Program-made: the position numbers and the translations under genes
Assembly (NCBI GenBank): GCA_964511075.1
Contig: CAZEDM010000008.1
Location: forward strand, 117,159-181,158
Source of the DNA: CAZEDM01 sp964511075
GTDB lineage: Bacteria; Zixibacteria; MSB-5A5; RBG-16-43-9
Direction of reading: 5' to 3'
Length of the DNA: 64,000 nucleotides
Shown here: piece after piece, positions 9,038-18,540 of the stretch
How positions within the stretch are numbered: the first letter of the stretch is position 1
Layout of the letters: each line of letters begins with the position of its first letter
The notes under the pieces: generated by a model
What the model was told of the DNA's origin: nothing
What the model saw: only the letters and a program-made list of their open reading frames with translations
Databases searched by the model: none

Positions 9038-11593
9038 TCATCGGATTACCGCCAACTTACCGGAAGCACTTCCTGAGGGAAAATTGATACGATAATAGTA
9101 AACTCCAGAGGCTAAGTCTTTTCCCTCCTGATTCTTCACGTCCCAGATCACATCCGTGGAGGTATTGTTGGAAAGTTCCCTTACCAGCTCTCCGGATAAA
9201 GTGGTGATAGTTATACTGGAGTATAAGGGGACATTTCTGAAAGTTATGAAACTATCACCCTTAGAGGGCTTGAGGGGATTGGGGAATACATGGATTGAGC
9301 CGGTTTGAAAGGATGCTAAATCGCTTGACCCGAGCAGGACCTCAGAATCGTAAACGTTTACTCTCCAGAAGTAATTGCTACCCTGTTTTAGATCCCGATC
9401 CAAGGTCCAGGCGATAGTCAGATCCTCAGGTATATCGATGAGAGGGGAGAGTATGGTCTTGCCAGAACTGAAGGAGGTATTCTCGCTTAATTCAAATTTC
9501 ACCTTAATCTTGTCACGGTCGAAGTGGTTATGCACAAACTGGGCATTTAAGCTCGGACGCAAGGTAGCAACCAATTCGTTCCCTACCGGCGAGAACATGT
9601 AAAGATCGAATAGCGAATCGCCCACTGCGGTAGACAGCTGGAAATAATAAGGCTGGGAGAACTGGCTGGTATCGCTGGGATAGGTGTTGGTGTAGGCTCT
9701 GCTTCTCCAGTAATAGACTCCAGATGAAAGTGGGGTGGGAACGGTCCATCTGGTAGTGCTGTTATCCCCAGTTTCCAATTCGAAAGGGGTGGATTCACTT
9801 TTAGACTCAGAGTTAAATTGCGTAGAACTGTCTATCTCGAAATAGTAAAGCAGAGGTCTGCCTTCTGGATCCAGGGTGTTTTGTACTATCAGAGTTGGCT
9901 GGGCAGTGTCCACGGTAGCGCCGTTCTGAGGATACAGAGGCTGTGGAGGATAAAGATAAGATTGAGCCTCACCGGTATTTAACAAGATTATCCCCTCAGC
10001 GTTCTTGATGTAAACCTGATTTATGGAATCAGATGGTGATCTCCTTCCCTCCGAATCCAGTCTATAGTAATACCCTCCCAGGCTCACCAGAGCACTGTCC
10101 GTATAATTGGAACTGCTTCCCGGCCTGGGCTTAAACAGCACTATCCCCTTGGTGAAATCTCTTCGCCAAATGGAGCCGGATAATATGGTATAGGCTGAAG
10201 CTGTAGGGACCCCTATATCCACGCTCATCAACCCACACCACCAGTTGGTGGTATCAGCTAATTTAACTCCATAGCTGGGGCTGGTGTCAAAGAGATAGTA
10301 GCTTTTGTCGTCATAGGTTATGTAGTAGCTTGCCAGGGAGAAGATCTTATCCCGGTCCCCCAAGCCAATCAGGTATCCGTCCCCGCACATATTCAGAAAG
10401 GTATACTTGCCTAGGGACTGATGTCTTTCTACTGCCTGCTTGTGTACATTGAATGTCCCCAGGGGTTGATCAACTCCGGTCCATCTCTCATACCATACAC
10501 CATCACAACGTTTCAACAAGGTATCAAACTGTTCATCTGTATAGTTACCTACATTCCCCACCAGATAGGTCTGTCCTGATACGTTTTGCGTAATACTGTC
10601 CTTTATCTCCTCTAAGCACTTTTTGAAATGATAATCAAAATTGTTCTGTAATTCTGCCTCCAGCATAGTTCCCCCATAATGGGGTACGCTTGCATAAGAG
10701 GCTCTTCCCATTTTACTGGGTGGAAGGCTGTACCAGATATTATCGTGAAAGATGCTCAAGGGGCCAGAATATGAGGCCCTTCTCTCTCTCAGGATATTGG
10801 CACAGTCGTGTGCTCCCCAGTGTTTCATCTCCGAATGAACTATGTTTGCGGCTATCTGCGAGGTGAAATAGACCATTATGTGAGCCAGACTCTCAGCCTG
10901 TGCCACCGCATTATGATTGGGGGCATTTATATCATCCACCAGATAATAAACATAACTCTGTGAAGGGATGGTTCCGGAGACAAAGAGGGTCTCGGAGCTG
11001 TTTCTGGAAACCGCAAAGGAGACCGTATCCCCGTTATCCCACCAGCCTAATCTGAGATAATCATTCTGCCACTGATTTATGCTCCAGTTTCTGCCGGGAT
11101 GATAAACCCAGTTAGTCCCTACTGTGAATTCGTTCTGCGAAGCATAATCTGAGGGGTAATCCCTTATCCGATCTGAGTTGGAATCATTTGCCCAATCCCA
11201 ACCTGGTCTAAAATAGGTTTTACCCTCAAAGGTCTGAGCGGTATTATCATTCCAGTGAGCTAAAGCTTCCTCAAAATCAAATCCCCTGGATTCAAAAAAG
11301 GATTTGATATTATAATAGTCTGTGCCCCGGTCCACGATATGATGGACGTTCCAGTATGCGCCCACAGGCTGGTTTCTGATGTAATGAGGGAAATACCAGT
11401 CCTTGCCAGAGGTTTGCCAGTCTATATGCTCATTCATGAATTGAAACCAGGCAGTAGAGGTATCACTATTACCCGGGGAACTATGTCCAAAAGTGTTAAC
11501 TGAGGGATGGGTGGTTCCCGTAGCAAGAAGGTTGGGAGTAAAGGCAAAAAAGATAAAGATAAAAAACAAGGCTAAGTATTGTATCTTTCTCAT
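9038..11593 (-). CDS. Exported putative glycoside hydrolase with C-terminal sorting domain
   Basis: An 851-residue secreted protein. A signal peptide covers about residues 1-24 (YLALFFIFIFFAF, ending near LLATG). The first 500 residues resemble GHL15-like putative glycosidases, with tryptophan/aspartate-rich stretches such as VWYERWTGVD, FLNMCGDGYLIG and SYYITYDDKSYYLFDT; this family call is tentative. Two Fn3/Ig-like modules follow (LYPQNGATVDTAQPTLIVQN and MFSPVGNELVATLRPSLNAQ). The end is a FlgD-like sorting module: VFPNPLKPSKGDSFITF, TTLSGELVRELS, then LASGVYYYRINFPSG. It may trim the glycan made by the surrounding genes. A good AAGGAGGAT site precedes the ATG at 11593. Confidence 0.8.
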   Translation of the reverse strand: MRKIQYLALFFIFIFFAFTPNLLATGTTHPSVNTFGHSSPGNSDTSTAWFQFMNEHIDWQTSGKDWYFPHYIRNQPVGAYWNVHHIVDRGTDYYNIKSFFESRGFDFEEALAHWNDNTAQTFEGKTYFRPGWDWANDSNSDRIRDYPSDYASQNEFTVGTNWVYHPGRNWSINQWQNDYLRLGWWDNGDTVSFAVSRNSSETLFVSGTIPSQSYVYYLVDDINAPNHNAVAQAESLAHIMVYFTSQIAANIVHSEMKHWGAHDCANILRERRASYSGPLSIFHDNIWYSLPPSKMGRASYASVPHYGGTMLEAELQNNFDYHFKKCLEEIKDSITQNVSGQTYLVGNVGNYTDEQFDTLLKRCDGVWYERWTGVDQPLGTFNVHKQAVERHQSLGKYTFLNMCGDGYLIGLGDRDKIFSLASYYITYDDKSYYLFDTSPSYGVKLADTTNWWCGLMSVDIGVPTASAYTILSGSIWRRDFTKGIVLFKPRPGSSSNYTDSALVSLGGYYYRLDSEGRRSPSDSINQVYIKNAEGIILLNTGEAQSYLYPPQPLYPQNGATVDTAQPTLIVQNTLDPEGRPLLYYFEIDSSTQFNSESKSESTPFELETGDNSTTRWTVPTPLSSGVYYWRSRAYTNTYPSDTSQFSQPYYFQLSTAVGDSLFDLYMFSPVGNELVATLRPSLNAQFVHNHFDRDKIKVKFELSENTSFSSGKTILSPLIDIPEDLTIAWTLDRDLKQGSNYFWRVNVYDSEVLLGSSDLASFQTGSIHVFPNPLKPSKGDSFITFRNVPLYSSITITTLSGELVRELSNNTSTDVIWDVKNQEGKDLASGVYYYRINFPSGSASGKLAVIR

Positions 11594-11831
11594 AATTATC
11601 CTCCTTATTCAAAATCTTCTATGCAACGTCTGTGCCAATTATAAGTTCTTCAAAGATAACATATTATTTCCAAAAAATATAAAGAAAATGTGTATTTTTT
11701 GCACAGATTTTATCAACTCCAGGCTTTTTTATCTTCAATCTTTTGTGATATAATAAGTTAGACAACCTACTCAAAAACAAAACAATTATATGATTTTCTG
11801 ATATCACAACTTTTTCCAAATGGTCATACCT

Positions 11832-13025
11832 TCAGAGTTTCAGCCTGCTCCAAAAGTATTTTAAAATTTTTATTATAAAATCAGGCATATATCTTTTAAT
11901 CGAGTTCTTAGCTCTACTTACCAATATCAGCCCATTTCTGCATAAGCTTGATTTAAGGTTTTTATTCCATATCCTGAGCTGTAGATTCGCTCTGTTCTTA
12001 TCAGTCCATTTATGTTTGTAGGGGGCATCTCCTCTTAGGAAATCAAACTCCTTAATTCCCTGCGAAATCGCCTGACGGATGATCAAAGCCAAAGAGACTG
12101 TTCCGGCACTGAAATTCTCCCATTCAGGGTCAAAGCCGGATTGATAAGCATAGATCTTATTAGAAAATTGATAGTCATAGTGAATGGCAATATTTCTATG
12201 TGCGGCAGAAAGAGAAGAGAGCAATAACCAGCCTTTGTCAAAGAAAACCTCTGAGATTTTCTTGTGAAACTGGTTGAACCTCTTTCTCTGGAAAACGCCT
12301 TCCTCTCCCAGGGAAGCCCATCTTTTAGTGTGCAGGTGAAAAAGCTTCTCCATCGCAGGTATTACCTCATTTTTATTCTGAACAATTGAATACCTGATAT
12401 CTTTTGATTCCTCAAATAATCTTAGCTGGCGCCTGATGTCCTTACGGGCATTGGCTGAAAGTTCTTGTAGAAAAGACTCCCAGTTACTGGACAAAACGGC
12501 ATAGGGGCATATAGTCCAGAGTTCAGAGGAGTAGGGGTAATTTTTACCCTTGGCCCAGTTGAGAATAGAAGGTAAAACAAGTGAATCTTCCCTTAGATCG
12601 GTTAAATCTAACAAGTCCCATTCTGTGAGATGGGACTCAAGATATTGCAGGAAAATCCGGATTAATTTTTCCTCCTCCCCTTTTTTGAAGATAAAATCCA
12701 AATGGTCTGAGCAGACTTCCTCAGTTCCTAAAAATCTCAAGGTCTTTAATTTCAGCGGGCTAAAGCAAGTGGAACATAAAGGAACTATCCCCCTGGGATT
12801 ATCCTCTTGGTCTAAAACCAGGATAATATAGAGCTGGTATCGGGGGGAGTAAAATTCCCACCAGGTGTAAAGCCATTCCCAGGTGAGGAAAATGTTAGGT
12901 TCAGAGCTCCGTTCCAAGAGCTGGTTCCATTTTCCCTTAAGCTCCTTGAACCCCTGGGTGGTGCTAACCTTTCTTACTGTCAGTTTGTGATTGACTCCAT
13001 AAAGGAGTGATTCCTTTTTATCCAT
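11832..13025 (-). CDS. BcsL/CelD-like GNAT acetyltransferase
   Basis: A 397-residue protein of the GNAT acetyltransferase group named after BcsL/CelD. Features are the N-terminal EPNIFLTWEWLYTWWEFY, a basic linker LSANARKDIRRQLRLFEESK, and the C-terminal acyl-CoA-fold part with IAIHYDYQFSNKIYAYQSGF, IRQAISQGIKEFDFLRGDAP and YKHKWTDKNR. The final F-D-F-L-R-G-D and Y-K-x-x-W motifs define the group, which is common next to exopolysaccharide and exosortase-type loci. It lies 2 bases after the deacetylase stop. The acyl donor and target are not known. Confidence 0.85.
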   Translation of the reverse strand: MDKKESLLYGVNHKLTVRKVSTTQGFKELKGKWNQLLERSSEPNIFLTWEWLYTWWEFYSPRYQLYIILVLDQEDNPRGIVPLCSTCFSPLKLKTLRFLGTEEVCSDHLDFIFKKGEEEKLIRIFLQYLESHLTEWDLLDLTDLREDSLVLPSILNWAKGKNYPYSSELWTICPYAVLSSNWESFLQELSANARKDIRRQLRLFEESKDIRYSIVQNKNEVIPAMEKLFHLHTKRWASLGEEGVFQRKRFNQFHKKISEVFFDKGWLLLSSLSAAHRNIAIHYDYQFSNKIYAYQSGFDPEWENFSAGTVSLALIIRQAISQGIKEFDFLRGDAPYKHKWTDKNRANLQLRIWNKNLKSSLCRNGLILVSRAKNSIKRYMPDFIIKILKYFWSRLKL

Positions 13026-13027
13026 AT

Positions 13028-14062
13028 CTACTCTTTCAGAAAAGGCAAGGCTCCAAAAAGTCTTCCCAAGGAGATGATAAAATCATCCAGGCTCTGAGAT
13101 TCCTCTAAGCTCAGACGCTTTAATGCGTAAAGATCTGCTCCCTTTTCATTATATCCATAGGTATTTGAGCAACCAGCCTTGTATCCGGATTTCTCAGCCA
13201 ATTTTTTGACCTCTGGGTTATACAGTCCGCTAGGGTAGGATAAGAACTCAATTTTCTCCTTTAAGTTTTCCTCCAATTTCCGTTTAGAGAGTTTGAGCTC
13301 TTCTTCCACGACGTTCTCCTCCTCCAAAGTTAAAAGATAGTGGCTGTGGGTATGGGAGCCAAATTCAATTCCAGCCTTCCTTAATTCTTTTATCTCCTTC
13401 CAAGAAAGGAGGTCCCTTTTTGTTTCCACAGTTGTTTTCAGAAGCCTTTTGAGCTTGCCCAAAAGCTCATCCCGGTATTTGCCTTTTAGCCTTTTGAATT
13501 CGGAGGTAGTTTTTTCTAAAAAAAATTTTTTATCCTGAATATCTTGAAGGTGCTTAAAGTTTAAATCATATTCTGGAGAGAGACTGTTTTCCAAAGCTAA
13601 TTTTAATTCATCCAGGTAGTTATTCTCCACCAAATCTCTGAGCTCATCCCACCAGAAAGTTCCGCCCTCATCTATTGATCTGGTGGAGATGAAAACCATA
13701 GCAGACAGATTATGCTTTTCCAAAAGGGGAAAGGCGTTGAGATAAAGATCTCTATATCCATCATCGAAGGAAATGACCAGGGGTGATTTGGGCCAGTCAT
13801 TTTCAGTTTTTAGAAGCTCAACCGCCCGAGAAAAGGGTAAGACTACAAAATTCCTTTTAAGGTATCTCATCTGCCTTTCAAATTTATCCCTGGTTACCCC
13901 AATATCAAATTCGCTTAAGTGGTCTTCGCCTTTTTTTTCACTTATCCTATGATAATTGAGGATGACTAACCTGCCTGAGGGGGCAAAAAGATAAAAAAGA
14001 CGAATCAAGCTCAATTTTACGAGGATGAACTTAATAATCTTTTTAAAAAATACTTTCAGCAT
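13028..14062 (-). CDS. Polysaccharide deacetylase (NodB-homology, CE4)
   Basis: A 344-residue CE4 enzyme. Motif 1 LVISFDDGYRDLY (around residues 96-108) carries the catalytic base and metal-binding Asp. Motif 2 EFGSHTHSHYLLT near residue 232 provides the two metal-binding histidines (H-x3-H). LSYPSGLYNPEV supplies the proline-rich groove. A hydrophobic N-terminus (KFILVKLSLIRLFYLF) suggests membrane association. It would remove N- or O-acetyl groups from the exported glycan. It lies between a GT4 and a BcsL-like acetyltransferase gene, a pairing also seen in exosortase-type exopolysaccharide loci. Confidence 0.92.
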   Translation of the reverse strand: MLKVFFKKIIKFILVKLSLIRLFYLFAPSGRLVILNYHRISEKKGEDHLSEFDIGVTRDKFERQMRYLKRNFVVLPFSRAVELLKTENDWPKSPLVISFDDGYRDLYLNAFPLLEKHNLSAMVFISTRSIDEGGTFWWDELRDLVENNYLDELKLALENSLSPEYDLNFKHLQDIQDKKFFLEKTTSEFKRLKGKYRDELLGKLKRLLKTTVETKRDLLSWKEIKELRKAGIEFGSHTHSHYLLTLEEENVVEEELKLSKRKLEENLKEKIEFLSYPSGLYNPEVKKLAEKSGYKAGCSNTYGYNEKGADLYALKRLSLEESQSLDDFIISLGRLFGALPFLKE

Positions 14063-14075
14063 AAACTCGTTATCT

Positions 14076-15443
14076 TTAGCTCAGGCACCTATCAAAGACA
14101 GAGCTAAGCTTTTGGGTTAAATTTTTCCTTTCGAATCCTTGTATGAATAGGTTGTCCGGTTCCACTCTCAACTCGTTCTTGAGAAAAAGGCTGTAAAGTT
14201 CTTTTAATTTGTCTTTCGCTCTCTGTTTATCCTTAAGGTCTAATACCCAGCCTGCGTTTGCCCGCTGGATTATCCCTTCACTTTCTCCCTCTCGGGGAGC
14301 AAAGGCTAAGATAGGTTTTCCGCAGGCCAAATATTCGTAAAGCTTTCCGGCCACCTCTCCCTTCCAGAAATTGCCATCAGAATCAACTATATAAAGAAGC
14401 AAGTGACTTTTGAGTAAAAAATTTATAGAGGAGAGATGATCCACATATCCCCAGGATTTTATCTCCTCATCAAGCTTATTGTGTATTACCCAGCTTCTAT
14501 ACTCCTCTTCCAAAAAACCCACTAGATCCAATTGAATTTTCCCCCGTAAATCTGGATTTTCCAAGAAAAAATCTTTCAAGACCTCAAAGAGAGGAAAGGT
14601 TGTTCCCGAATAGAGATATCCGGAGTGACATATATGTAATTTTTTATCCTGCCATCTATTCTCTATTTGTTTTGCCATATTTAGATCTTCGGCATCGAAC
14701 CCATTATAAATTGCCTCTATCCTCTTTAATTCAGGATAATTCTGCTTATAGAGCTCTTTTTGAAATTCGGTGTTGGCTATTACAAAAGAAGCATTGTTAA
14801 ACACCTTCTCAGCCAGATATTTTTCCAACTGCCAGCGAAATCTGGAGAACTGGTCTGTCTTCTGCTCATCCTCCAACCAGTCATCCCGGAAATCTGTTAC
14901 CCAGGGCTTATGAGTAAATTTGCTTAAAAGCAGACCCACTAACTGTGAGGAATGAGGAGGCGAGGTTACATAGATAAGGTCAATTTTCTCCGAATTGATC
15001 AAGGAGAGTCCTTCTAACAAAGCAGAGGGAAGCCATCCCACCTTCTCATCTGGTATTCTCAGCCAGGAGGTGAGGAATAGATATATTTTTTTAAGAAGAC
15101 CCCTCAGCTTAGGTTTTGTCAGATTTGCTTGGCTGGTAGAATCAAATATATTCTTCCTTCGCTCGTCGGAGGATTTCGTACCAGATTTGAAAACACTGAA
15201 AAATCTTCTTTCCCACCTAGTGATCTCAAAGGAGGGAACTCGGATAATCTTTGTATCTAAAGGGACCTCTCTCAGAAGTGAGTGATCCCACAAGGGTGAA
15301 TCAGGATTGGAAACACTTAAGATTACAGGTTCCCATCCGAAAAGTGGCAGATATCTAGCGAATTTAAGAGTCCTCTGAACTCCACCTCCACCCAGCGGGG
15401 GGAAATAATAGCTGATTATCAAGACTTTTTTTTTCATCTGCAA
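14076..15443 (-). CDS. Glycosyltransferase family 4
   Basis: A 455-residue GT4 enzyme. It opens with VLIISYYFPPLGGGGVQRTL, a hallmark of large GT4 proteins with a four-glycine acceptor loop. DLIYVTSPPHSSQLVGLLLS and WVTDFRDDWL are characteristic of the subgroup, and the C-terminal donor part contains KLYEYLACGKPILAFAPREG. It lies between the flippase (6 bases upstream) and the deacetylase, both on the same strand. It likely acts on a lipid-linked intermediate at the cytoplasmic face. Confidence 0.9.
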   Translation of the reverse strand: MQMKKKVLIISYYFPPLGGGGVQRTLKFARYLPLFGWEPVILSVSNPDSPLWDHSLLREVPLDTKIIRVPSFEITRWERRFFSVFKSGTKSSDERRKNIFDSTSQANLTKPKLRGLLKKIYLFLTSWLRIPDEKVGWLPSALLEGLSLINSEKIDLIYVTSPPHSSQLVGLLLSKFTHKPWVTDFRDDWLEDEQKTDQFSRFRWQLEKYLAEKVFNNASFVIANTEFQKELYKQNYPELKRIEAIYNGFDAEDLNMAKQIENRWQDKKLHICHSGYLYSGTTFPLFEVLKDFFLENPDLRGKIQLDLVGFLEEEYRSWVIHNKLDEEIKSWGYVDHLSSINFLLKSHLLLYIVDSDGNFWKGEVAGKLYEYLACGKPILAFAPREGESEGIIQRANAGWVLDLKDKQRAKDKLKELYSLFLKNELRVEPDNLFIQGFERKNLTQKLSSVFDRCLS

Positions 15444-15449
15444 AAAGAG

Positions 15450-16934
15450 TTAGTCGATCTTCCTGAATTTAAGTTTTTTTAAAAGGTCAGGGACAAAATC
15501 TTTGGCCCTTTTTAGCTCATTGGAGGTGAAAAAACCCAATATCCATAAGAGCGAAGGAAATAACAAAAGTATTAAAAGCTTATAAAGTAATTCCATTTTC
15601 CAGGAGGTTAACCGAATTTGATTCAGAATAAAAAATATTAAAACTGTTATTATGATTATCTTCAAAATCCTTACCCCCTCATAAGGCACAGGGTAAATTC
15701 GCATGTTTATTAGATAAGCTAAAAGATCCATTAAAAGATATGAAAAAAACGAAGCCAGGGCTGCACCCAACATGCCATATGGAGGTATGAGAAGATAATT
15801 CATCAAAAGGTTAAATATGGCGGCAATTCCTATGATAAGAGGGTTATATTTGGTTTTCTTCTGAATGAATAATCCGATGTTCAACAGGCTGAAAATCCCA
15901 TATAGAAGAACAGTAAATACCAAAAGGGGTACGACCTTATAAGCCCCCCAGAACTTAGGGTCTGCCATGACCTTGATTGCGGGGCTGGATATGGCGATTA
16001 TCCCTAAACTGGAGAAACAACCCATCAGAAGAAAATAAGTGGTCAGACGGGAGAAGGTTATTGGAGCATCCTTATCTTTGGCTAAGGGGAAATAGATTGA
16101 GGGCCAGGTGGTCAAAAAAGGCTGTATGATTAAGAATTCCAGAAGGCCGGAGAATCTGTTGCCTAGGGAATATAAACCGAGCTCAGTGGTAGTGGAAAGC
16201 CTCTCCAGAAAATAACGGTCTGCCACGGATAGGACCCAGATAGAGAGGCTGCCGGGGACCAAGGGTAGCCCATAGCTGAGCATATTTTTTAGTTTGTAAA
16301 AAGAGAATTTCAGAGAAAGATGTTTATAGATCAAAAGCAAGGTAAAAATAGCAATCAGAATGGCGGTGAAAAAATTGCCATAGACAATCCCGCTCAGTCC
16401 CATTTTGAGTTTCAGGATAAAATATATATTCAAACAGACATTGATCAAAAAACCTAATATCGAAACTAAGCTGAACCTCACCGATTGAAGTTTTGCCCTA
16501 AAAAGCTGGAAGGGAATTCGTGAAAGAGTACTGAAAAACCCGGTGATGATAGTCAGCTGAACCAGTTTAGTATAATCCTTGGATTGAAAAAGCAGGCTGT
16601 TTATCTGTTTTGAAAAGAGAAAAATGGTCCCCAGGAGGATAAACGAAGAAAAGAGGAGATAAAAATAAGAGGTGCCGACTACAGATCTTTGTTCTTCCGG
16701 CCTGTTTTGATAATCGAAGGAATATGCCCGGAAAAAGGAGGTCTGCATCCCCTGCTGTATAAAGATTATGATTATGCTTAAAGTTACAGACAAAAGCTCT
16801 AAGATTCCATAATCGGCCGGGCTTAGATACCGTGTATAGATGGGTAAAAGGAAAAATCCTACTGCCTTGGCTAAAAGATCTGCACTACTGTAGATAGCAG
16901 TATGTTTGATTATGGTCTTAAATGTATTATACAT
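15450..16934 (-). CDS. Wzx-type polysaccharide flippase (MOP superfamily)
   Basis: A 494-residue integral membrane protein with roughly 14 hydrophobic segments. It starts with TAIYSSADLLAKAVGFFLLP and IYTRYLSPADYGILELLSVT, the standard beginning of RfbX/Wzx oligosaccharide flippases. It would move lipid-linked repeat units across the inner membrane. Together with the Wzy/WaaL-like protein at 7437-8834 it suggests a Wzx/Wzy-type assembly route. It is 2 bases away from the upstream glycosyltransferase gene. Confidence 0.92.
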   Translation of the reverse strand: MYNTFKTIIKHTAIYSSADLLAKAVGFFLLPIYTRYLSPADYGILELLSVTLSIIIIFIQQGMQTSFFRAYSFDYQNRPEEQRSVVGTSYFYLLFSSFILLGTIFLFSKQINSLLFQSKDYTKLVQLTIITGFFSTLSRIPFQLFRAKLQSVRFSLVSILGFLINVCLNIYFILKLKMGLSGIVYGNFFTAILIAIFTLLLIYKHLSLKFSFYKLKNMLSYGLPLVPGSLSIWVLSVADRYFLERLSTTTELGLYSLGNRFSGLLEFLIIQPFLTTWPSIYFPLAKDKDAPITFSRLTTYFLLMGCFSSLGIIAISSPAIKVMADPKFWGAYKVVPLLVFTVLLYGIFSLLNIGLFIQKKTKYNPLIIGIAAIFNLLMNYLLIPPYGMLGAALASFFSYLLMDLLAYLINMRIYPVPYEGVRILKIIIITVLIFFILNQIRLTSWKMELLYKLLILLLFPSLLWILGFFTSNELKRAKDFVPDLLKKLKFRKID

Positions 16935-16935
16935 A

Positions 16936-17859
16936 TTAGCAGTTTCGGTAAATGGAGAGACATTTCAGAGCCACTTTATTGACATCGTGATATCTCTCCA
17001 CATAAGCCCTACCTTTTTCTCCAAGCTCTCTTCTTAGTTTATTGTCATTTATTAATCTTTTGAGATTTTGTTTCAGGTCGTCAGGGGAGGTGTTAACTAG
17101 CGGAAGCTCTTTAGGATATAGGGGGATAACATCTTTTTCTATAAAGACACAGACCGGTTTTTTCAGAGCCATCCCTTCAATAGCGATGTTACCATAAATT
17201 CCGATAGTGATTTTATCCAAGAAGATATCACCTTCTTGGTACAAGGTCTTTAGTTTCTCATAAGGTTGACCTTCGATTAAGGAAAGTTCCACTGGACAAC
17301 CTTCTTTTTTTAATTCCTCGACAGCTGAAATTATAAAATCTGTGCCACTTTTTATTCTACTGGTTGGAGCATGTAGTATGGTAATGATCTCCTTTGGCTT
17401 ATCAACCGGAAGTGAGGTCCAGTATTCCAGATCTATGGGTTGGGGAATCCAGGTTGCATCCGGAACATATCTAAAAAGATCCGGAGTGGAAACCATAAGG
17501 GCATTAGCTAATCCTATGTGGGGGTGCATTTTTTTGTTCCGGATATCGGTGCCGTGGAAGTGAAAGATTACCTTCTTACCTAATGCTCTTAGAAGAGGGA
17601 TATCCTTGAACTCTGAAGCAAAAATAGAATCTGAATGCAGATGGAAGATATCATAGCCTTTCAGGCATCTTAAGAGAAATGAGAGCTTTCTGAATCTTGA
17701 CCATACCCCTTTTTCATCTTTTAATATGAAGTCTGCTGGGAAATGGGAGAAAGAGGGGCGGAAGACTGCGAAATCACTCTTATGTCCTAATTTCCTCTGA
17801 GCCCGGGAGATCTTAAATCCCTGCCCGCCATAATCCAAGGGACCGTGTAGAATTCTCAT
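16936..17859 (-). CDS. Glycosyltransferase-like protein, GT-B fold
   Basis: A 307-residue protein starting MRILHGPLDYGGQGFKISRA, which places a glycine loop near residue 11. Further stretches are KVIFHFHGTDIRNKKMHPHI, ILHAPTSRIKSGTDFIISAV and EGMALKKPVCVFIEKDVIP, all in keeping with a divergent GT4/GT1 family. Its start is repeated as a remnant at 18549-18584, so a second copy once existed here. The ATG is 3 bases after the stop of a truncated hydrolase remnant, which preserves the old operon junction. Confidence 0.8.
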   Translation of the reverse strand: MRILHGPLDYGGQGFKISRAQRKLGHKSDFAVFRPSFSHFPADFILKDEKGVWSRFRKLSFLLRCLKGYDIFHLHSDSIFASEFKDIPLLRALGKKVIFHFHGTDIRNKKMHPHIGLANALMVSTPDLFRYVPDATWIPQPIDLEYWTSLPVDKPKEIITILHAPTSRIKSGTDFIISAVEELKKEGCPVELSLIEGQPYEKLKTLYQEGDIFLDKITIGIYGNIAIEGMALKKPVCVFIEKDVIPLYPKELPLVNTSPDDLKQNLKRLINDNKLRRELGEKGRAYVERYHDVNKVALKCLSIYRNC

Positions 17860-18065
17860 CTCTTATCTTGAATATTCCTGGAAAAGCCAGGAGCTGATTT
17901 TGTCCAATAGTTCTATCTGGCATTCGCTTAAGGAGAAGATGTGATTAGCCTTCTTGATCATGTGGATCTTATAAGTGCTGTCAGGATTTTTCAGGTTTTT
18001 CAGATATCTATCCTCAAACTCAGATTTGAACTCCCAAGTGGCAGGATTAACTTCCCCATTGATGA
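17824..18065 (-). repeat. Direct repeat copy A: hydrolase-end / glycosyltransferase-start junction
   Basis: About 242 bases match 18550-18793 in the same orientation at roughly 75-80 percent by eye. The copy contains the first 12 codons of the 16936-17859 glycosyltransferase and the last ~65 codons of a hydrolase. Homology stops abruptly at about 18065, a few bases from the MaoC stop codon. Confidence 0.8.
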
Positions 18066-18066
18066 T
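17863..18066 (-). pseudogene. C-terminal remnant of an exosortase-associated-type alpha/beta hydrolase
   Basis: Translating the minus strand gives about 67 codons with no stop until TAA at 17863-17865, ending SSWLFQEYSR. It aligns with the C-terminus of the intact hydrolase at 18541-19518: INGEVNPATWEFKSEFED matches INGEVDPVTWEFKSEFED, and both share KKANHIFSLSE with the triad His. There is no start codon and the first ~240 residues are gone, replaced by the MaoC gene. The likely triad Asp is Asn here. The open frame suggests a fairly recent truncation. Confidence 0.8.
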
Positions 18067-18070
18067 TTGT

Positions 18071-18529
18071 TCAGATGTTTTCGAATGCCCTGATCTTGGT
18101 CATACCTTCGTAATGAAGCGTTTCCCCGATATAAATCCGCGACCGTATACTGACGAGCTTGTTCTTGATATTCGTTAGGACATGTAGTTCCACTGTTATT
18201 TCCGCGCCCGGATAGACAGGTTTGATAAACTCGAGGTTATGCACCCGTAGGATCGCTGAATCGCCGAATGCGCGCACAATTGATTTGACGATGATGCAGG
18301 AGATAAGGGCGCCTTGGACGGGTGTGCGCTCGAATCCCACCTTGCGCGCGTACTCATCGTCGTAATGCAGCAGGGTCCAGTCATCAAACGTCTTTCCGAA
18401 ATGGTGCATGAGCTCCCGGTCGACGACATAATTGTATCTCACGCTTTCATTCTTCTGAAGCAAGACGGCTCCCTCCCGCAGTTTTTTGAATATCTGCCAG
18501 CTGCGCAAAAAAGTGTTCCACAATTTCAT
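18071..18529 (-). CDS. MaoC-like (R)-specific hydratase, hot-dog fold
   Basis: About 152 residues from the ATG at 18529; a TTG at 18538 would add three codons, and neither has an evident ribosome site. The hydratase-type signature is visible: YVVDRELMHHFGKTFDDW, then LHYDDEYARKVGFERTPVQG, where D and H of the D-x4-H catalytic pair would lie, then ALISCIIVKSI and FIKPVYPGAEITVELHV. It would hydrate 2-enoyl thioesters. The gene is visibly richer in CG dinucleotides (repeated gcgcgc) than all neighbours. It sits exactly between the two halves of a broken hydrolase/glycosyltransferase pair, which suggests acquisition from elsewhere. The acyl ligase and acyl carrier protein upstream could supply acyl substrates. 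Confidence 0.8.
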   Translation of the reverse strand: MKLWNTFLRSWQIFKKLREGAVLLQKNESVRYNYVVDRELMHHFGKTFDDWTLLHYDDEYARKVGFERTPVQGALISCIIVKSIVRAFGDSAILRVHNLEFIKPVYPGAEITVELHVLTNIKNKLVSIRSRIYIGETLHYEGMTKIRAFENI

Positions 18530-18540
18530 CGAGAACAAGA

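Noticed and set aside
11493..11753. Plus-strand open frame across the start of the exported glycosidase-like gene
   Set aside because: No ribosome site; Asn/Lys/Phe-rich translation of an AT-rich upstream region and an antisense signal peptide, so not a gene.
18196..18429. Second minus-strand frame inside the MaoC gene
   Set aside because: The MaoC frame has all family motifs; the other frame is serine-rich and unlike any protein I know.
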